Part shown: positions 53,051 to 61,676 of the stretch, in pieces | Numbering within the stretch: position 1 is the first letter of the stretch | Layout of the letters: every line of letters begins with the position of its first letter | NCBI GenBank assembly: GCA_012034405.1 | Contig: JAAVLZ010000001.1 | Coordinates: forward strand, 124,001 to 188,000 | Source of the DNA: Oscillospiraceae bacterium HV4-5-C5C | GTDB taxonomy: Bacteria; Bacillota; Clostridia; Saccharofermentanales; Fastidiosipilaceae | Direction of reading: 5' to 3' | Length of the DNA stretch: 64,000 nucleotides | The notes under the pieces: generated by a model | Told to the model about the DNA's origin: nothing | Database searches by the model: none | Seen by the model: the letters and a program-made list of their open reading frames with translations, nothing else | Program-made: the position numbers and the translations under genes

Positions 53051-54871
53051 TTAAGCTGTCAGCGGCTGGCACTTTGCTCTGAGCCAGGCTTGTTCCACTT
53101 CTCCCAAGTGCGGGCTGAGGATGTCCCATACGTTGGCGTGATATTGGTTGAACCAGTCCAGTTGCTGGTGATTCAGACGGCTGGTGTCAATCAGGCTGGT
53201 ATCATACGGGCAGTAGGTCAGCGCCTCAAAGGCCAGGTAACGTCCGTACTCGGTTACCTCCTTTTCTACACACAACAGCTCGTTTTCAATCCTTACACCC
53301 AGGTTCCCTTCTTCATAATAACCGGGCTCATCCGTAACCACCATACCGGGACGGAACGGGACATAATTGCTGGTTCTCAGGCTGTGCGGCCCTTCATGTA
53401 CACCGCCGATATAGCCTACGCCGTGCCCGGTTCCGCAGCGATAATCCAGGCCGCGCTGCCAGAAAACCTGGCGGCTCATAATATCCAGATTAGCTCCGCT
53501 GCAGCCGGCGGGAAAAACGGTCATGGCCATATTAATATGCGCTTCAAGGGTCAGGGTATAATAGTCAATTTGCGCTGCTGTCGGTTCGCCAATGGCATAG
53601 GTGCGGGTGATATCCGTCGTACCACAGTCATACTGACCGCCGCTGTCTACCAGCAGCATTGCGCCCGGGCGCAGGACAGCGGCAGTCCCCCTGTGTGGCG
53701 CGTAGTGCATCATCGCAGCATTGGTACCATAGGCCGCAATGGTGTTAAAGCTGAGACCGATATTGCCCGGCACGGATTTTCTGCAGTGGTCCACCAGATC
53801 CGCCACGTCAGCTTCAGTCAGGGCTTCTCCCTGATTCAGCTTTTTTTCCAACGCGATCTGAAAGCGCACCATCGCCACACCGTCCAGGACATGAGCCCGG
53901 TGGATGTTGGCGATCTCTTCCGGGCTTTTAACCGCTTTTAAAAGCTGAATCGGATCTTCTGCTTCCACTATAGTCAAAGCAGGATTATGGCCGGCCAGCT
54001 GAAAGCAAGCGTAATTGGTAGCAGCCGGATCCAGCAAGAGCTTTTGCTGCTGACGGCAGGCGGACAGGTCTGGCATAACGGCGGTATAGTCTTTGAGGCT
54101 GATGCCATCCTGTTGCAGTTGTTGGCGGCCAGCCTCATTTACCCGGTTGGGATCAGTATACAGCGTGCAGCTGTCGGGGCTTACCCAGCAATAGGCTAAT
54201 AAAAAGGGATTATAGGCAATATCAGCAGCTCTGAGATTGGTCAGCCAGGCTACATCATCCAGGCGGGTGACCAGCATGCTGTTACTGCCCTGCTCAGCCA
54301 AACGCTCCCGCAACTGCCGGATTTTATCCCTGGCGCGAACGCCAGCCGCCACCGCCGGCAGCGGCCAGGCCGGCGTAGCCGGACGGTCCGGCCGGTCCGG
54401 CCAAAGGCTGGCCGGGAACGGTAGATCCTTGACCTTGAGCCCCCGGGCTTGCCCCGCGGCTTCAATGGATCGCACCATGCCCTGAGACACGACTTCGCCT
54501 TCCAGTCCGATCAAAGCGGCTGGCGGCAATTGCTCCGCCAGATAGCGTTGCAGACTGGGTGTACCGGGTTCACCCAGGCGCATCAGCTTAATCCCGCTGC
54601 CTTGCAGCTGGCGCTCGGCCTGGATAAAATAGCGGCCGTCGGTCCAAAGTGCGCTCTCCTGCGGCAGCACCACCAGATTGCCGGCTGAGCCGCTGAAGCC
54701 GCTCATATATGAGCGGGTCTGCCAGCGATCCGGCAGGTATTCACTCATGTGAGGGTCGCTGGACAGGATGACATATGCGCTGACCCCCTGCTTTTGCATA
54801 AAGGACCTGAGCTGCTCCAGTTTAGTCCTGGCGCTGTTCTGGCTGACTGCTGCTGATTCAGATTTGATCAT
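53051..54871 (-). CDS. Xaa-Pro aminopeptidase (M24B family)
   Basis: A 606-residue three-domain aminopeptidase P that removes N-terminal residues before Pro. It has two creatinase-like N-terminal domains (about 15-165 and 170-315) and a pita-bread catalytic domain. Metal ligands are visible as Asp in LLVDSGGQYDCGTTDITRTY, His in GTGHGVGYIGGVHEGP, and the two Glu in TDEPGYYEEGNLGVRIENE. The length and C-terminal block (TYCPYDTSLID) match the long, cytosolic eukaryote-like XPNPEP1 form. AGGAG precedes ATG 54871. Confidence 0.94.
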   Translation of the reverse strand: MIKSESAAVSQNSARTKLEQLRSFMQKQGVSAYVILSSDPHMSEYLPDRWQTRSYMSGFSGSAGNLVVLPQESALWTDGRYFIQAERQLQGSGIKLMRLGEPGTPSLQRYLAEQLPPAALIGLEGEVVSQGMVRSIEAAGQARGLKVKDLPFPASLWPDRPDRPATPAWPLPAVAAGVRARDKIRQLRERLAEQGSNSMLVTRLDDVAWLTNLRAADIAYNPFLLAYCWVSPDSCTLYTDPNRVNEAGRQQLQQDGISLKDYTAVMPDLSACRQQQKLLLDPAATNYACFQLAGHNPALTIVEAEDPIQLLKAVKSPEEIANIHRAHVLDGVAMVRFQIALEKKLNQGEALTEADVADLVDHCRKSVPGNIGLSFNTIAAYGTNAAMMHYAPHRGTAAVLRPGAMLLVDSGGQYDCGTTDITRTYAIGEPTAAQIDYYTLTLEAHINMAMTVFPAGCSGANLDIMSRQVFWQRGLDYRCGTGHGVGYIGGVHEGPHSLRTSNYVPFRPGMVVTDEPGYYEEGNLGVRIENELLCVEKEVTEYGRYLAFEALTYCPYDTSLIDTSRLNHQQLDWFNQYHANVWDILSPHLGEVEQAWLRAKCQPLTA

Positions 54872-54987
54872 ATCTATCTCCTTTAGCTTGTGACCGGTTA
54901 GTCATCAGGGCTGAACCGGCCCGCTGATCTTTCAGGCTTGATTATAGACCTGCCGCAGGATAGATGCGGTGGCATTTGCGGACGGAT

Positions 54988-55959
54988 TCAGGTCTGGGGC
55001 CGCGTTTTAGGCTCAAGTACGGGACCATAGATTTCTGTCATCAATATATCCTGTGCATAGTCACCAAACTCATGTCCGAACAGATTCAGCCCGCCCACGT
55101 GCTGCGCGTCGTGTTTAACCCCCAGGCGCAGCCGCAGCAGGCCGCCACCCTGCAGTTCCAGATCCTTCAGGACCAGCTCAGAGCAGATTTCTCCATTCAG
55201 CAGGCTGGACTGATGGTTAATTTCCCATTGGCAAAGGAACCCGTATTGGGTATTACCCAGTCCCCACTCCGCCGGGGTAAGCAAGCCCCGGCGGTCGCCG
55301 CAGTCGGCCGGAGATACAAACGTTCCCACTTCATGATCGTTGATCCAAAGGGTAATGTCTGACTGCCATTTGCTGTTAAAGCCCGGAGCTTCAGAGCACA
55401 GTTCCATACTGAATTGCAGGCGCTGCAGTTTTTGGCCTTTGCGATCTGGCAGCGGAATATGATATTCCACATAACCTTGCCGGAACCAGAGCAGGCCAGC
55501 CTGAATCCGCTCCGGATCCAGGAAGCAATAGGGATTGTCAAAGCGCTCCGGCTCAATCCGCAGCCCCTGCTCCCCCTGACTCACAAAGCCGCAGGACGGT
55601 CTGGCTTCAAACAGCTGGTAATTGCCGATCAATACCGGAGTCTGATAGCTCTGACGGCGTTCAGAGACCGGCGCCACCGCGGATAAATTAAGGGCCACAT
55701 CCTGATAAACCAGCGAGCACAGTTTCTGCGAGCCATTACGGGCCGGGCGGAAATCCGCCAGCACCAGTCCCGCGTCCTCCAGGACTTTTATATTGGTCGA
55801 AATGGTGGATAAGGGACAGTCAAGCTGCTGCGCCAGCTGCTGGCAGCTGAGCGGGCCATCCGTCTGAATGACCGTGAGAATATCCAGTCTCAGCCGGGTT
55901 GATAAGGCATGGCAGATCCGGGCCAGCGCGTCGGGGTCGTTAATGGATAATCGGAGCAT
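54988..55959 (-). CDS. ArsR-type regulator with unassigned C-terminal domain
   Basis: A 323-residue protein. Residues about 8-80 are a winged helix of the ArsR/HTH_20 type (RICHALSTRLRLDILTVIQ, CQQLAQQLDCPLSTISTNIKVLEDAGLV). The remaining 230 residues are beta-rich (YVEYHIPLPDRKGQKLQRLQ, WQSDITLWINDHEVGTF, LLRLRLGVKHDAQH) and I cannot assign them to a named family; a ligand- or sugar-sensing role is possible. AAGGAGG precedes ATG 55959. It is divergent from the GH2 gene, whose promoter carries a palindrome, so it is the likely GH2 regulator. Confidence 0.82.
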   Translation of the reverse strand: MLRLSINDPDALARICHALSTRLRLDILTVIQTDGPLSCQQLAQQLDCPLSTISTNIKVLEDAGLVLADFRPARNGSQKLCSLVYQDVALNLSAVAPVSERRQSYQTPVLIGNYQLFEARPSCGFVSQGEQGLRIEPERFDNPYCFLDPERIQAGLLWFRQGYVEYHIPLPDRKGQKLQRLQFSMELCSEAPGFNSKWQSDITLWINDHEVGTFVSPADCGDRRGLLTPAEWGLGNTQYGFLCQWEINHQSSLLNGEICSELVLKDLELQGGGLLRLRLGVKHDAQHVGGLNLFGHEFGDYAQDILMTEIYGPVLEPKTRPQT

Positions 55960-56041
55960 GTGGCTTTTCCTCCTTGTACCTTCTGAGACCGGTCGATTCA
56001 GGCTGGCCCTGATATAAAGGTCTCCCTGATAAGCAAATGCA

Positions 56042-56087
56042 TTGACAGGGTCTTTCGTCTTTTCTTATAATACATAAAAGATGTATT
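56042..56087 (+). promoter_or_regulatory. Sigma-A promoter and candidate operator of the GH2 gene
   Basis: TTGACA (56042-56047) and TATAAT (56066-56071) are spaced by 18 bases. The palindrome AATACAT-AAAAG-ATGTATT (56069-56087) overlaps the -10 box and transcription start, an ideal place for repression by the divergently encoded ArsR-type protein. Confidence 0.82.
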
Positions 56088-56132
56088 CGTTTCAATATAT
56101 TTGGAACGATGCGAAGGAGAGGTACAAAAAAG

Positions 56133-57935
56133 ATGATTCATGAACAGGATTATCCCCGTCCCCAGCTGGTCCGTCCTGACTGGCAGAACCTGAACGGCGC
56201 CTGGCGCTTCGCGTTTGATGATGCTGACCTGGGAGAAGCACAGGGCTGGTATGACGGCACACTGCCCGGCAGCCAGTCCATCCGTGTGCCCTTCACCTAT
56301 GAAACAGAGGCCAGTGGGATCGCGGATCCGACGGTCCACCGCTGCGTCTGGTATCAGCGCCAATTCACCCTGTCTGAAGCGGAGGCTGAGTCTGACGGCC
56401 TGCTCTGGCTGCACTTTGAGGGCAGCGATTATTATACGCAGGTCTGGATCAACGGTCAGCTGGCTGGCAGTCACTGTGGCGGTTACAGCCGTTTCAGCTT
56501 TGAAATCGCTCATCTGGTGCAAGCCGGAGACAATCGGCTGACTGTTAAGGTCAGCGACAGTTTGTCCCGCAATCAGCCGCGCGGGAAGCAGCGCTGGATA
56601 AAGGATAATTTTGCTTGCTGGTATGTGCAGACCACCGGTTTATGGAAAACCGTCTGGCTTGAGCCCACAGCGCGCCAGTCCATTGCCACTTGTAAGCTGA
56701 CCCCGGATCTGGGCCTCGGCCTGATTCATGCCGACCTGAACCTAACCGGTCTGCCTGAGCTAGGTGATGAAATGTCAGGTGATCTCTATCTTGATACCAC
56801 TGTCTTTTTTAGTGAGACGTTCGTTTGCCGTCACAGCCTGGCAGTTTCCGGACCGCAGCTGAGCTTTGACCTGCCATTAAGCTCAACTTCCGCATCCGTG
56901 TGGGGGATCCAGACCTGGACGCCCCAAAATCCGGCGCTTTATGACATCACCTTTACCCTTCGCAATCAGGCCGGTGTAATCGACCAGGCAGCCAGCTATT
57001 TTGGTATGCGGGAAATCAGCATTGCTGACGGTCAGGTGCTGCTCAACGGCAGTCCGCTGTACCAGAGACTGATCCTGGACCAGGGCTACTGGGAAACCTC
57101 CGGCCTGACTCCGCCTGATGAAGCCGCTTTGCTCACGGATATAGAGCGCATACAGCAGCTGGGCTATAACGGGGTCCGCAAGCATCAAAAGGTTGAGGAC
57201 GAGCGCTTTTTGTATTGGTGTGACGTCAAGGGATTGCTGGTCTGGAGCGAGTTCCCCGCGGCTTATCAGTTCAATGATGAGGCGGTAGAGAATACCGTCA
57301 GCGAATGGATGGCCATTGTCCGGCAAAACTACAATCATCCCTGCATCATCACCTGGACACCGTTTAATGAGTCCTGGGGTATCCCGGAGATCCGCAGCAG
57401 CCGTCCGCAGCAGCATTTTACCGAAGCCGTGTATCACCTTACCAAGGCCTTTGATCCTATGCGGCCGGTTATTGTCAATGACGGCTGGATTCATACCATA
57501 TCCGATATCATCACGCTGCACGACTATGAAGCCGATGGACAGCGCTTCCTGGCCCGTTACGGCGGCAACAAGGAAGAAATCATCCGGAATCAGCTTTACT
57601 TTAATCAGTCGCTGCCAGCTCTGGCGGATGGCTACAGCTATCATGGCCAGCCTATTATCATCAGTGAATTTGGCGGCATCGCGCTGCAGCAGCAAGGTGA
57701 AGGCTGGGGGTATGGGGACAAGGTCACCGATGAAGCGGGGTTCCTGGCCCGTTTTGACAGCATCACCACCGCCATCAAGGACTTGCCTTATGTCTGCGGT
57801 TACTGCTACACCCAGGTCACCGATGTGCAGCAGGAGGTCAACGGCCTGATGGATATGCAGCGCAACTTTAAGGTGGATCCTGAGGCCATCCGTGAAGTCA
57901 ATCTCCGTCCGGTATCGGCCCGTTATCAGCTTTGA
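56133..57935 (+). CDS. Family 2 glycoside hydrolase
   Basis: A 600-residue glycosidase without signal peptide. It has a jelly-roll sugar-binding domain (about 1-175, starting PRPQLVRPDWQNLNGAWRF), an Ig-like domain (about 180-285) and a TIM barrel. The acid/base Glu is E413 in TPFNESWG and the nucleophile is probably E512 in ISEFGGIA. The compact layout suits beta-galactosidase, beta-glucuronidase or related activities; the substrate is not decidable. ATG 56133 follows GAGAGG; an ATG at 56109 precedes that site. Its last 38 bases overlap the AraC gene end to end. Confidence 0.9.
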   Translation: MIHEQDYPRPQLVRPDWQNLNGAWRFAFDDADLGEAQGWYDGTLPGSQSIRVPFTYETEASGIADPTVHRCVWYQRQFTLSEAEAESDGLLWLHFEGSDYYTQVWINGQLAGSHCGGYSRFSFEIAHLVQAGDNRLTVKVSDSLSRNQPRGKQRWIKDNFACWYVQTTGLWKTVWLEPTARQSIATCKLTPDLGLGLIHADLNLTGLPELGDEMSGDLYLDTTVFFSETFVCRHSLAVSGPQLSFDLPLSSTSASVWGIQTWTPQNPALYDITFTLRNQAGVIDQAASYFGMREISIADGQVLLNGSPLYQRLILDQGYWETSGLTPPDEAALLTDIERIQQLGYNGVRKHQKVEDERFLYWCDVKGLLVWSEFPAAYQFNDEAVENTVSEWMAIVRQNYNHPCIITWTPFNESWGIPEIRSSRPQQHFTEAVYHLTKAFDPMRPVIVNDGWIHTISDIITLHDYEADGQRFLARYGGNKEEIIRNQLYFNQSLPALADGYSYHGQPIIISEFGGIALQQQGEGWGYGDKVTDEAGFLARFDSITTAIKDLPYVCGYCYTQVTDVQQEVNGLMDMQRNFKVDPEAIREVNLRPVSARYQL

Positions 57936-58770
57936 GCCCAGCCGCGGCCTGCTGCCGCGCGCCACTTGGTGTCAGGCCGCAGTACTTCAAAAAGGCCCGG
58001 CTGAAGCTGAGCGGATTATGATAACCGACTGAGGTCGCTACCGTCTGAACCGGCAAGGCCGGATCCAGAAGCAGCTGGCTTGCTACCTGCATCCTGACCT
58101 GCAGCAGATAGGCCTGCGGGGAACGTCCGGTCACCCGGCGAAAGAGCTTGCTGAAATAGCTGCGATTCAGATTTAACTGACAGGCCAGCTCCTCCACCGT
58201 AATCTGACTGTGGTAGTTGTTCTGGATCAGCCGGATTGCCTGATCAACATACTGCTCCTGCGCGGTCAGGGCTTTGACCGGTTCAGCCAGGTCAGCATGT
58301 TGAGCCAATTGATCCAGCAACAGATATAACAGGCCCAACTGCCGGGTTTCCCGGCTGTGGGCCTGTTTTTGCAGCGCCAGTAAGGTGCTCGCCGCGTGTC
58401 CCGGCTGCAAGGCCTGGCGGTCATGCCAGAGCGGATTTTGCGCACTTAAGCCGGCTTGTTTTAGGTAATCTCTGGCTTTTAGGCCATCAAATTCAATCCA
58501 GGCATAATCCCAGGGGTCTCTGGCGTCGGCTTCATAGACCGTAACCTTATGCGGGCAGATCAAAAAGGCATCCCCTGCCTGTAAGAAATAGTTCAGGCCG
58601 TCCTGACAAAAGGTACCGGCGCCGCTGAGCACAAAATGAATCAGAAAATGCAGGCGCACAGCCGGACCATAGCAATGCCGCGGCCGGCATTGCTCCCGCC
58701 CGGTCTGATAGATGGTCATGCTGATGGCCTGCCGTCCGCTATCAGCATCAGCAAATATCTCATGCAGCAT
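57898..58770 (-). CDS. AraC-family transcriptional regulator
   Basis: A 290-residue regulator. An N-terminal cupin-like sensor (about 15-130; HFLIHFVLSGAGTF, LQAGDAFLICP) is followed by two helix-turn-helix motifs at the C-terminus (ITVEELACQLNLNRSYFSKLFRRVTG and VQTVATSVGYHNPLSFSRAFLKYCG). The start is ATG 58770 just after a GAGGGGGT site; the frame to 58836 is not needed. It is divergent from the GH4 alpha-galactosidase gene and probably activates it in response to a galactoside. Its end overlaps the GH2 gene by 38 bases. Confidence 0.92.
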   Translation of the reverse strand: MLHEIFADADSGRQAISMTIYQTGREQCRPRHCYGPAVRLHFLIHFVLSGAGTFCQDGLNYFLQAGDAFLICPHKVTVYEADARDPWDYAWIEFDGLKARDYLKQAGLSAQNPLWHDRQALQPGHAASTLLALQKQAHSRETRQLGLLYLLLDQLAQHADLAEPVKALTAQEQYVDQAIRLIQNNYHSQITVEELACQLNLNRSYFSKLFRRVTGRSPQAYLLQVRMQVASQLLLDPALPVQTVATSVGYHNPLSFSRAFLKYCGLTPSGARQQAAAGLKADNGPIPDGD

Positions 58771-58960
58771 TTGGCACCCCCTCTTACCCACGGATGAACA
58801 GGACACATTATAGCGGTTGGCGGACACAAGAGGCAAGCCCTTAGACTGATTGCTGGTGATACGATAAGGCTATACTAAACCAAGCTTCAGACCGGCCGCC
58901 AGCTCTACTTTGGGCAGGGTTTCTGTTGGCCGTCTGGCGGTTAAAACGAGGAGGCAGATC

Positions 58961-60280
58961 ATGACAAAAATCACTTTTATGGGCGCCGGCAGCACTGTTT
59001 TCGCCCGCAATGTCTTAGGGGACTGCATGTGCAGTCCTATCCTGCAGGATGCGGAAATGGCGCTTTATGACATTGATCCCAAGCGGCTGGAGGAAAGTCT
59101 GGTCATTCTGGAGGCCGTTAACCGGGGTCAGGGCGGGCGGGCCCGGCTGAAAACCTATCTTGGGGTTGAGCAACGCCGGGACGCCTTGCGCGGGGCTGAT
59201 TTTGTGGTCAACGCCATCCAGGTCGGCGGCTATGATCCCTGTACCATCACAGATTTTGAAATCCCTAAAAAGTATGGTCTGCGGCAGACAATCGGAGACA
59301 CATTAGGTATAGGCGGCATCATGCGAGCTTTGCGTACCATCCCGGTAATGGAAGGGTTTGCCGAGGACATGGAGGCGGTCTGCCCCCACGCCCTGTTCTT
59401 AAACTACAGCAACCCGATGGCTATGCTCAGCGGTTACATTCAGCGCTATTCCACCATCCGCACCGTCGGTCTTTGTCACAGTGTGCAGGTTTGCTCCGAG
59501 ACCCTGCTGAAAGAATTGGGGATGGAAGATCAGCTGGAGGGTCGCCGCGAGTTGATCGCGGGGATTAACCACATGGGCTGGCTGCTGAAGCTGGAGGACA
59601 AAAACGGGCAGGATCTGTATCCGGAAATCCGCCGCCGGGCTAAGGAAAAGAACGCCGGAGAAAAGCATAATGATATGGTGCGGCTGGATTACATTGACAA
59701 GCTGGGATATTACTGCACGGAGTCCAGCGAACATAATTCTGAATATAACATGTTCTATATCAAGCGGAATTATCCGGAGCTGATCGACCGTTTCAATATT
59801 CCGCTGGATGAATACCCTCGCCGTTGTATCAACCAGATCAAGGGCTGGGAGGATGAACGGACTGCGCTGAGCTCTAAAGATACGCTGGAGCACCAGCGCT
59901 CATCAGAGTATGCCTCTCATATCATGGAAGCCGTCTTAACCAACCGCCCCTATAAAATTGGCGGCAATGTCCTGAATACCGGTCTGATAGATAACCTGCC
60001 GGCTGAAGCTTGCGTGGAAGTACCCTGTCTGATTGACAATACCGGGGTCAATCCCTGCCATGTCGGCCGCCTGCCGGAGCAACTGGCCGCGATGAACCGT
60101 CTGAACATCAACGTGCAGCTGCTGACCATTGAGGCAGCTCATACCCGCAAAAAAGAACACATTTATCAGGCCGCCATGCTGGATCCGCACACCGCCAGCG
60201 AGCTCAGCCTGGATGATATTTTCCACATGGTCGACGATCTGCTGGAAGCTCATAAAAACTGGCTGCCGCAGTTTAACTGA
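58961..60280 (+). CDS. melA: Alpha-galactosidase (GH4)
   Basis: A 439-residue NAD- and Mn-dependent family 4 glycosidase. The Rossmann start is KITFMGAGSTVFARNV. The metal-binding Cys is in GLCHSVQVC; the CHSVQ form is the mark of GH4 alpha-galactosidases, while alpha-glucosidases read CHG. NYSNPMAMLSGY and AGINHMGWLL with its His are also in place. Such enzymes cleave alpha-galactosides such as melibiose or raffinose by an oxidation-elimination mechanism in the cytoplasm. GAGGAGG precedes ATG 58961. Confidence 0.94.
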   Translation: MTKITFMGAGSTVFARNVLGDCMCSPILQDAEMALYDIDPKRLEESLVILEAVNRGQGGRARLKTYLGVEQRRDALRGADFVVNAIQVGGYDPCTITDFEIPKKYGLRQTIGDTLGIGGIMRALRTIPVMEGFAEDMEAVCPHALFLNYSNPMAMLSGYIQRYSTIRTVGLCHSVQVCSETLLKELGMEDQLEGRRELIAGINHMGWLLKLEDKNGQDLYPEIRRRAKEKNAGEKHNDMVRLDYIDKLGYYCTESSEHNSEYNMFYIKRNYPELIDRFNIPLDEYPRRCINQIKGWEDERTALSSKDTLEHQRSSEYASHIMEAVLTNRPYKIGGNVLNTGLIDNLPAEACVEVPCLIDNTGVNPCHVGRLPEQLAAMNRLNINVQLLTIEAAHTRKKEHIYQAAMLDPHTASELSLDDIFHMVDDLLEAHKNWLPQFN

Positions 60281-60379
60281 GGCCTGCCAGACGTCTGCCC
60301 GGTGCTGGCCTTAAAAAAATCGGCTTAATCCCGGCTAAAGCTGCCGTCACTGCTGCAATTGCGGCGGCGGTGGCTTTTT

Positions 60380-61027
60380 TTACGGAGCGGCTGGCCTCAG
60401 CAATCTGGTTTCAGTCAGGATCAGCTGCACTGGGTAATCCCGCGCTTCCCGCGGCAATTGCGGCAGCAGGCAGCTATCCCGGCACAACTGCAAGGTGACA
60501 CACAAGGGCAGAGGTTGCCTGGCCAGATAGCGATCATAGTAGCCGCCGCCTTGACCCAGCCGACCTCCCTGCAGATCAGCCGCTATTCCGGGCAGAATCA
60601 GCAGGTCCAGCAGGTCCGGAGCCAGCTCAGCCCCCCCCGCGGCAGGTTCTGGTATACCCTTGCAGCCGGGCTTAAGCTGGTTCAGATCAGTCACCAGATA
60701 AAAGTCCATCTCTTTGCCCTTACAGCGCGGCAGCGCCAGCGCTTTGCCGTCTTTCAGAATCTGCTGCAGCAAGGGGCGGGTGTTCAGCTCCCAGTCAATG
60801 CCGTAATACGCCGCCACGGTCTGCGCCTGCTGATACTCAGGCAGGGTGAGTAACCGCTGGTATATGCTTTGTTCCTGACTGGCTTTGAGGTCAGGCGGCA
60901 AAGCTCTGAGGATTGCCCGAAGCGAGCTGCGCAGTTGTTGTTTTTGACTGGCGGGACTTGCTGCGGGCAGTTGGGCGGCTGACCTGAGCCGGTCGTCCGA
61001 CTGCGACTGCTGATCTGATTTATGCAC
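60380..61027 (-). CDS. 5-formyltetrahydrofolate cyclo-ligase
   Basis: A 215-residue enzyme converting 5-formyl-THF to 5,10-methenyl-THF with ATP. The family motif GGRLGQGGGYYDRYLA is near residues 152-167, and the N-terminal QKQQLRSSLRAILRALP and YYGIDWELNT stretches fit. A GTG start at 61027 with GGGGGAG upstream is chosen. About 25 residues before QKQQL are extra and Ser/Gln-rich. It is divergent from the YjbQ gene. Confidence 0.93.
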   Translation of the reverse strand: MHKSDQQSQSDDRLRSAAQLPAASPASQKQQLRSSLRAILRALPPDLKASQEQSIYQRLLTLPEYQQAQTVAAYYGIDWELNTRPLLQQILKDGKALALPRCKGKEMDFYLVTDLNQLKPGCKGIPEPAAGGAELAPDLLDLLILPGIAADLQGGRLGQGGGYYDRYLARQPLPLCVTLQLCRDSCLLPQLPREARDYPVQLILTETRLLRPAAP

Positions 61028-61131
61028 TGTACTGCTCCCCCCGGCCTTCGTTATGGAGTCTATTGTACTCCCAAAATCAGGTATACTGAAAGCAAAACAG
61101 CGCCATAGCGCGCTCAGAGGGAGGTCAGCAT

Positions 61132-61533
61132 ATGGTCATTACGGTGTCTCAGGCTCTCAGGACCAACCCCAAAGGGTTTACCAATCTTACTGCCGCCGTA
61201 GACGCGGCAGTAAAGGCAAGCGGACTGCATGACGGGATCTGTCAGGTTTTTTGCCCCCACACCACCGCCGCGGTCACGATGAATGAAAACAGTGATCCGG
61301 ACGTACGGCATGATCTCATGCTGGGCCTGGAAACTGCTTTTCCGGACCAGCCGGCCTTTACGCATGCAGAGGGTAACGCCGCGGCCCACCTGAAGGCGTC
61401 CGTCATCGGCCCCTCTGTTTCTCTCCCCTTCCGCGACGGTAAATTGCTGCTGGGTGTCTGGCAGGCTATTTATTTCTGTGAATTTGACGGGCCGCGCAAC
61501 CGCCGTTACCTCATCACCTTAATCGGCGACTGA
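61132..61533 (+). CDS. YjbQ/UPF0047 family protein
   Basis: A 133-residue protein of the YjbQ family, described as having weak thiamine phosphate synthase activity. Conserved marks are FCPHTTAAVTMNEN, HDLMLGLE, HAEGNAAAHLKASVIGPS and the end FDGPRNRRYLI. GGGAGG precedes ATG 61132. The true cellular role is unsettled in the family. Confidence 0.92.
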   Translation: MVITVSQALRTNPKGFTNLTAAVDAAVKASGLHDGICQVFCPHTTAAVTMNENSDPDVRHDLMLGLETAFPDQPAFTHAEGNAAAHLKASVIGPSVSLPFRDGKLLLGVWQAIYFCEFDGPRNRRYLITLIGD

Positions 61534-61676
61534 CCCGGCCGGGGATTAGCCCCGGTCTGCGCTCTGATCCGACGGCAGCCCTGGCCTGGCGCTCGTACGG
61601 AAGCTGGCTGACCCGGGCCGGAAGATAGTCCTTTCCGGGCCAGTTCCGGACCTGGCCGTCAGATTCAAGCCGGCCG

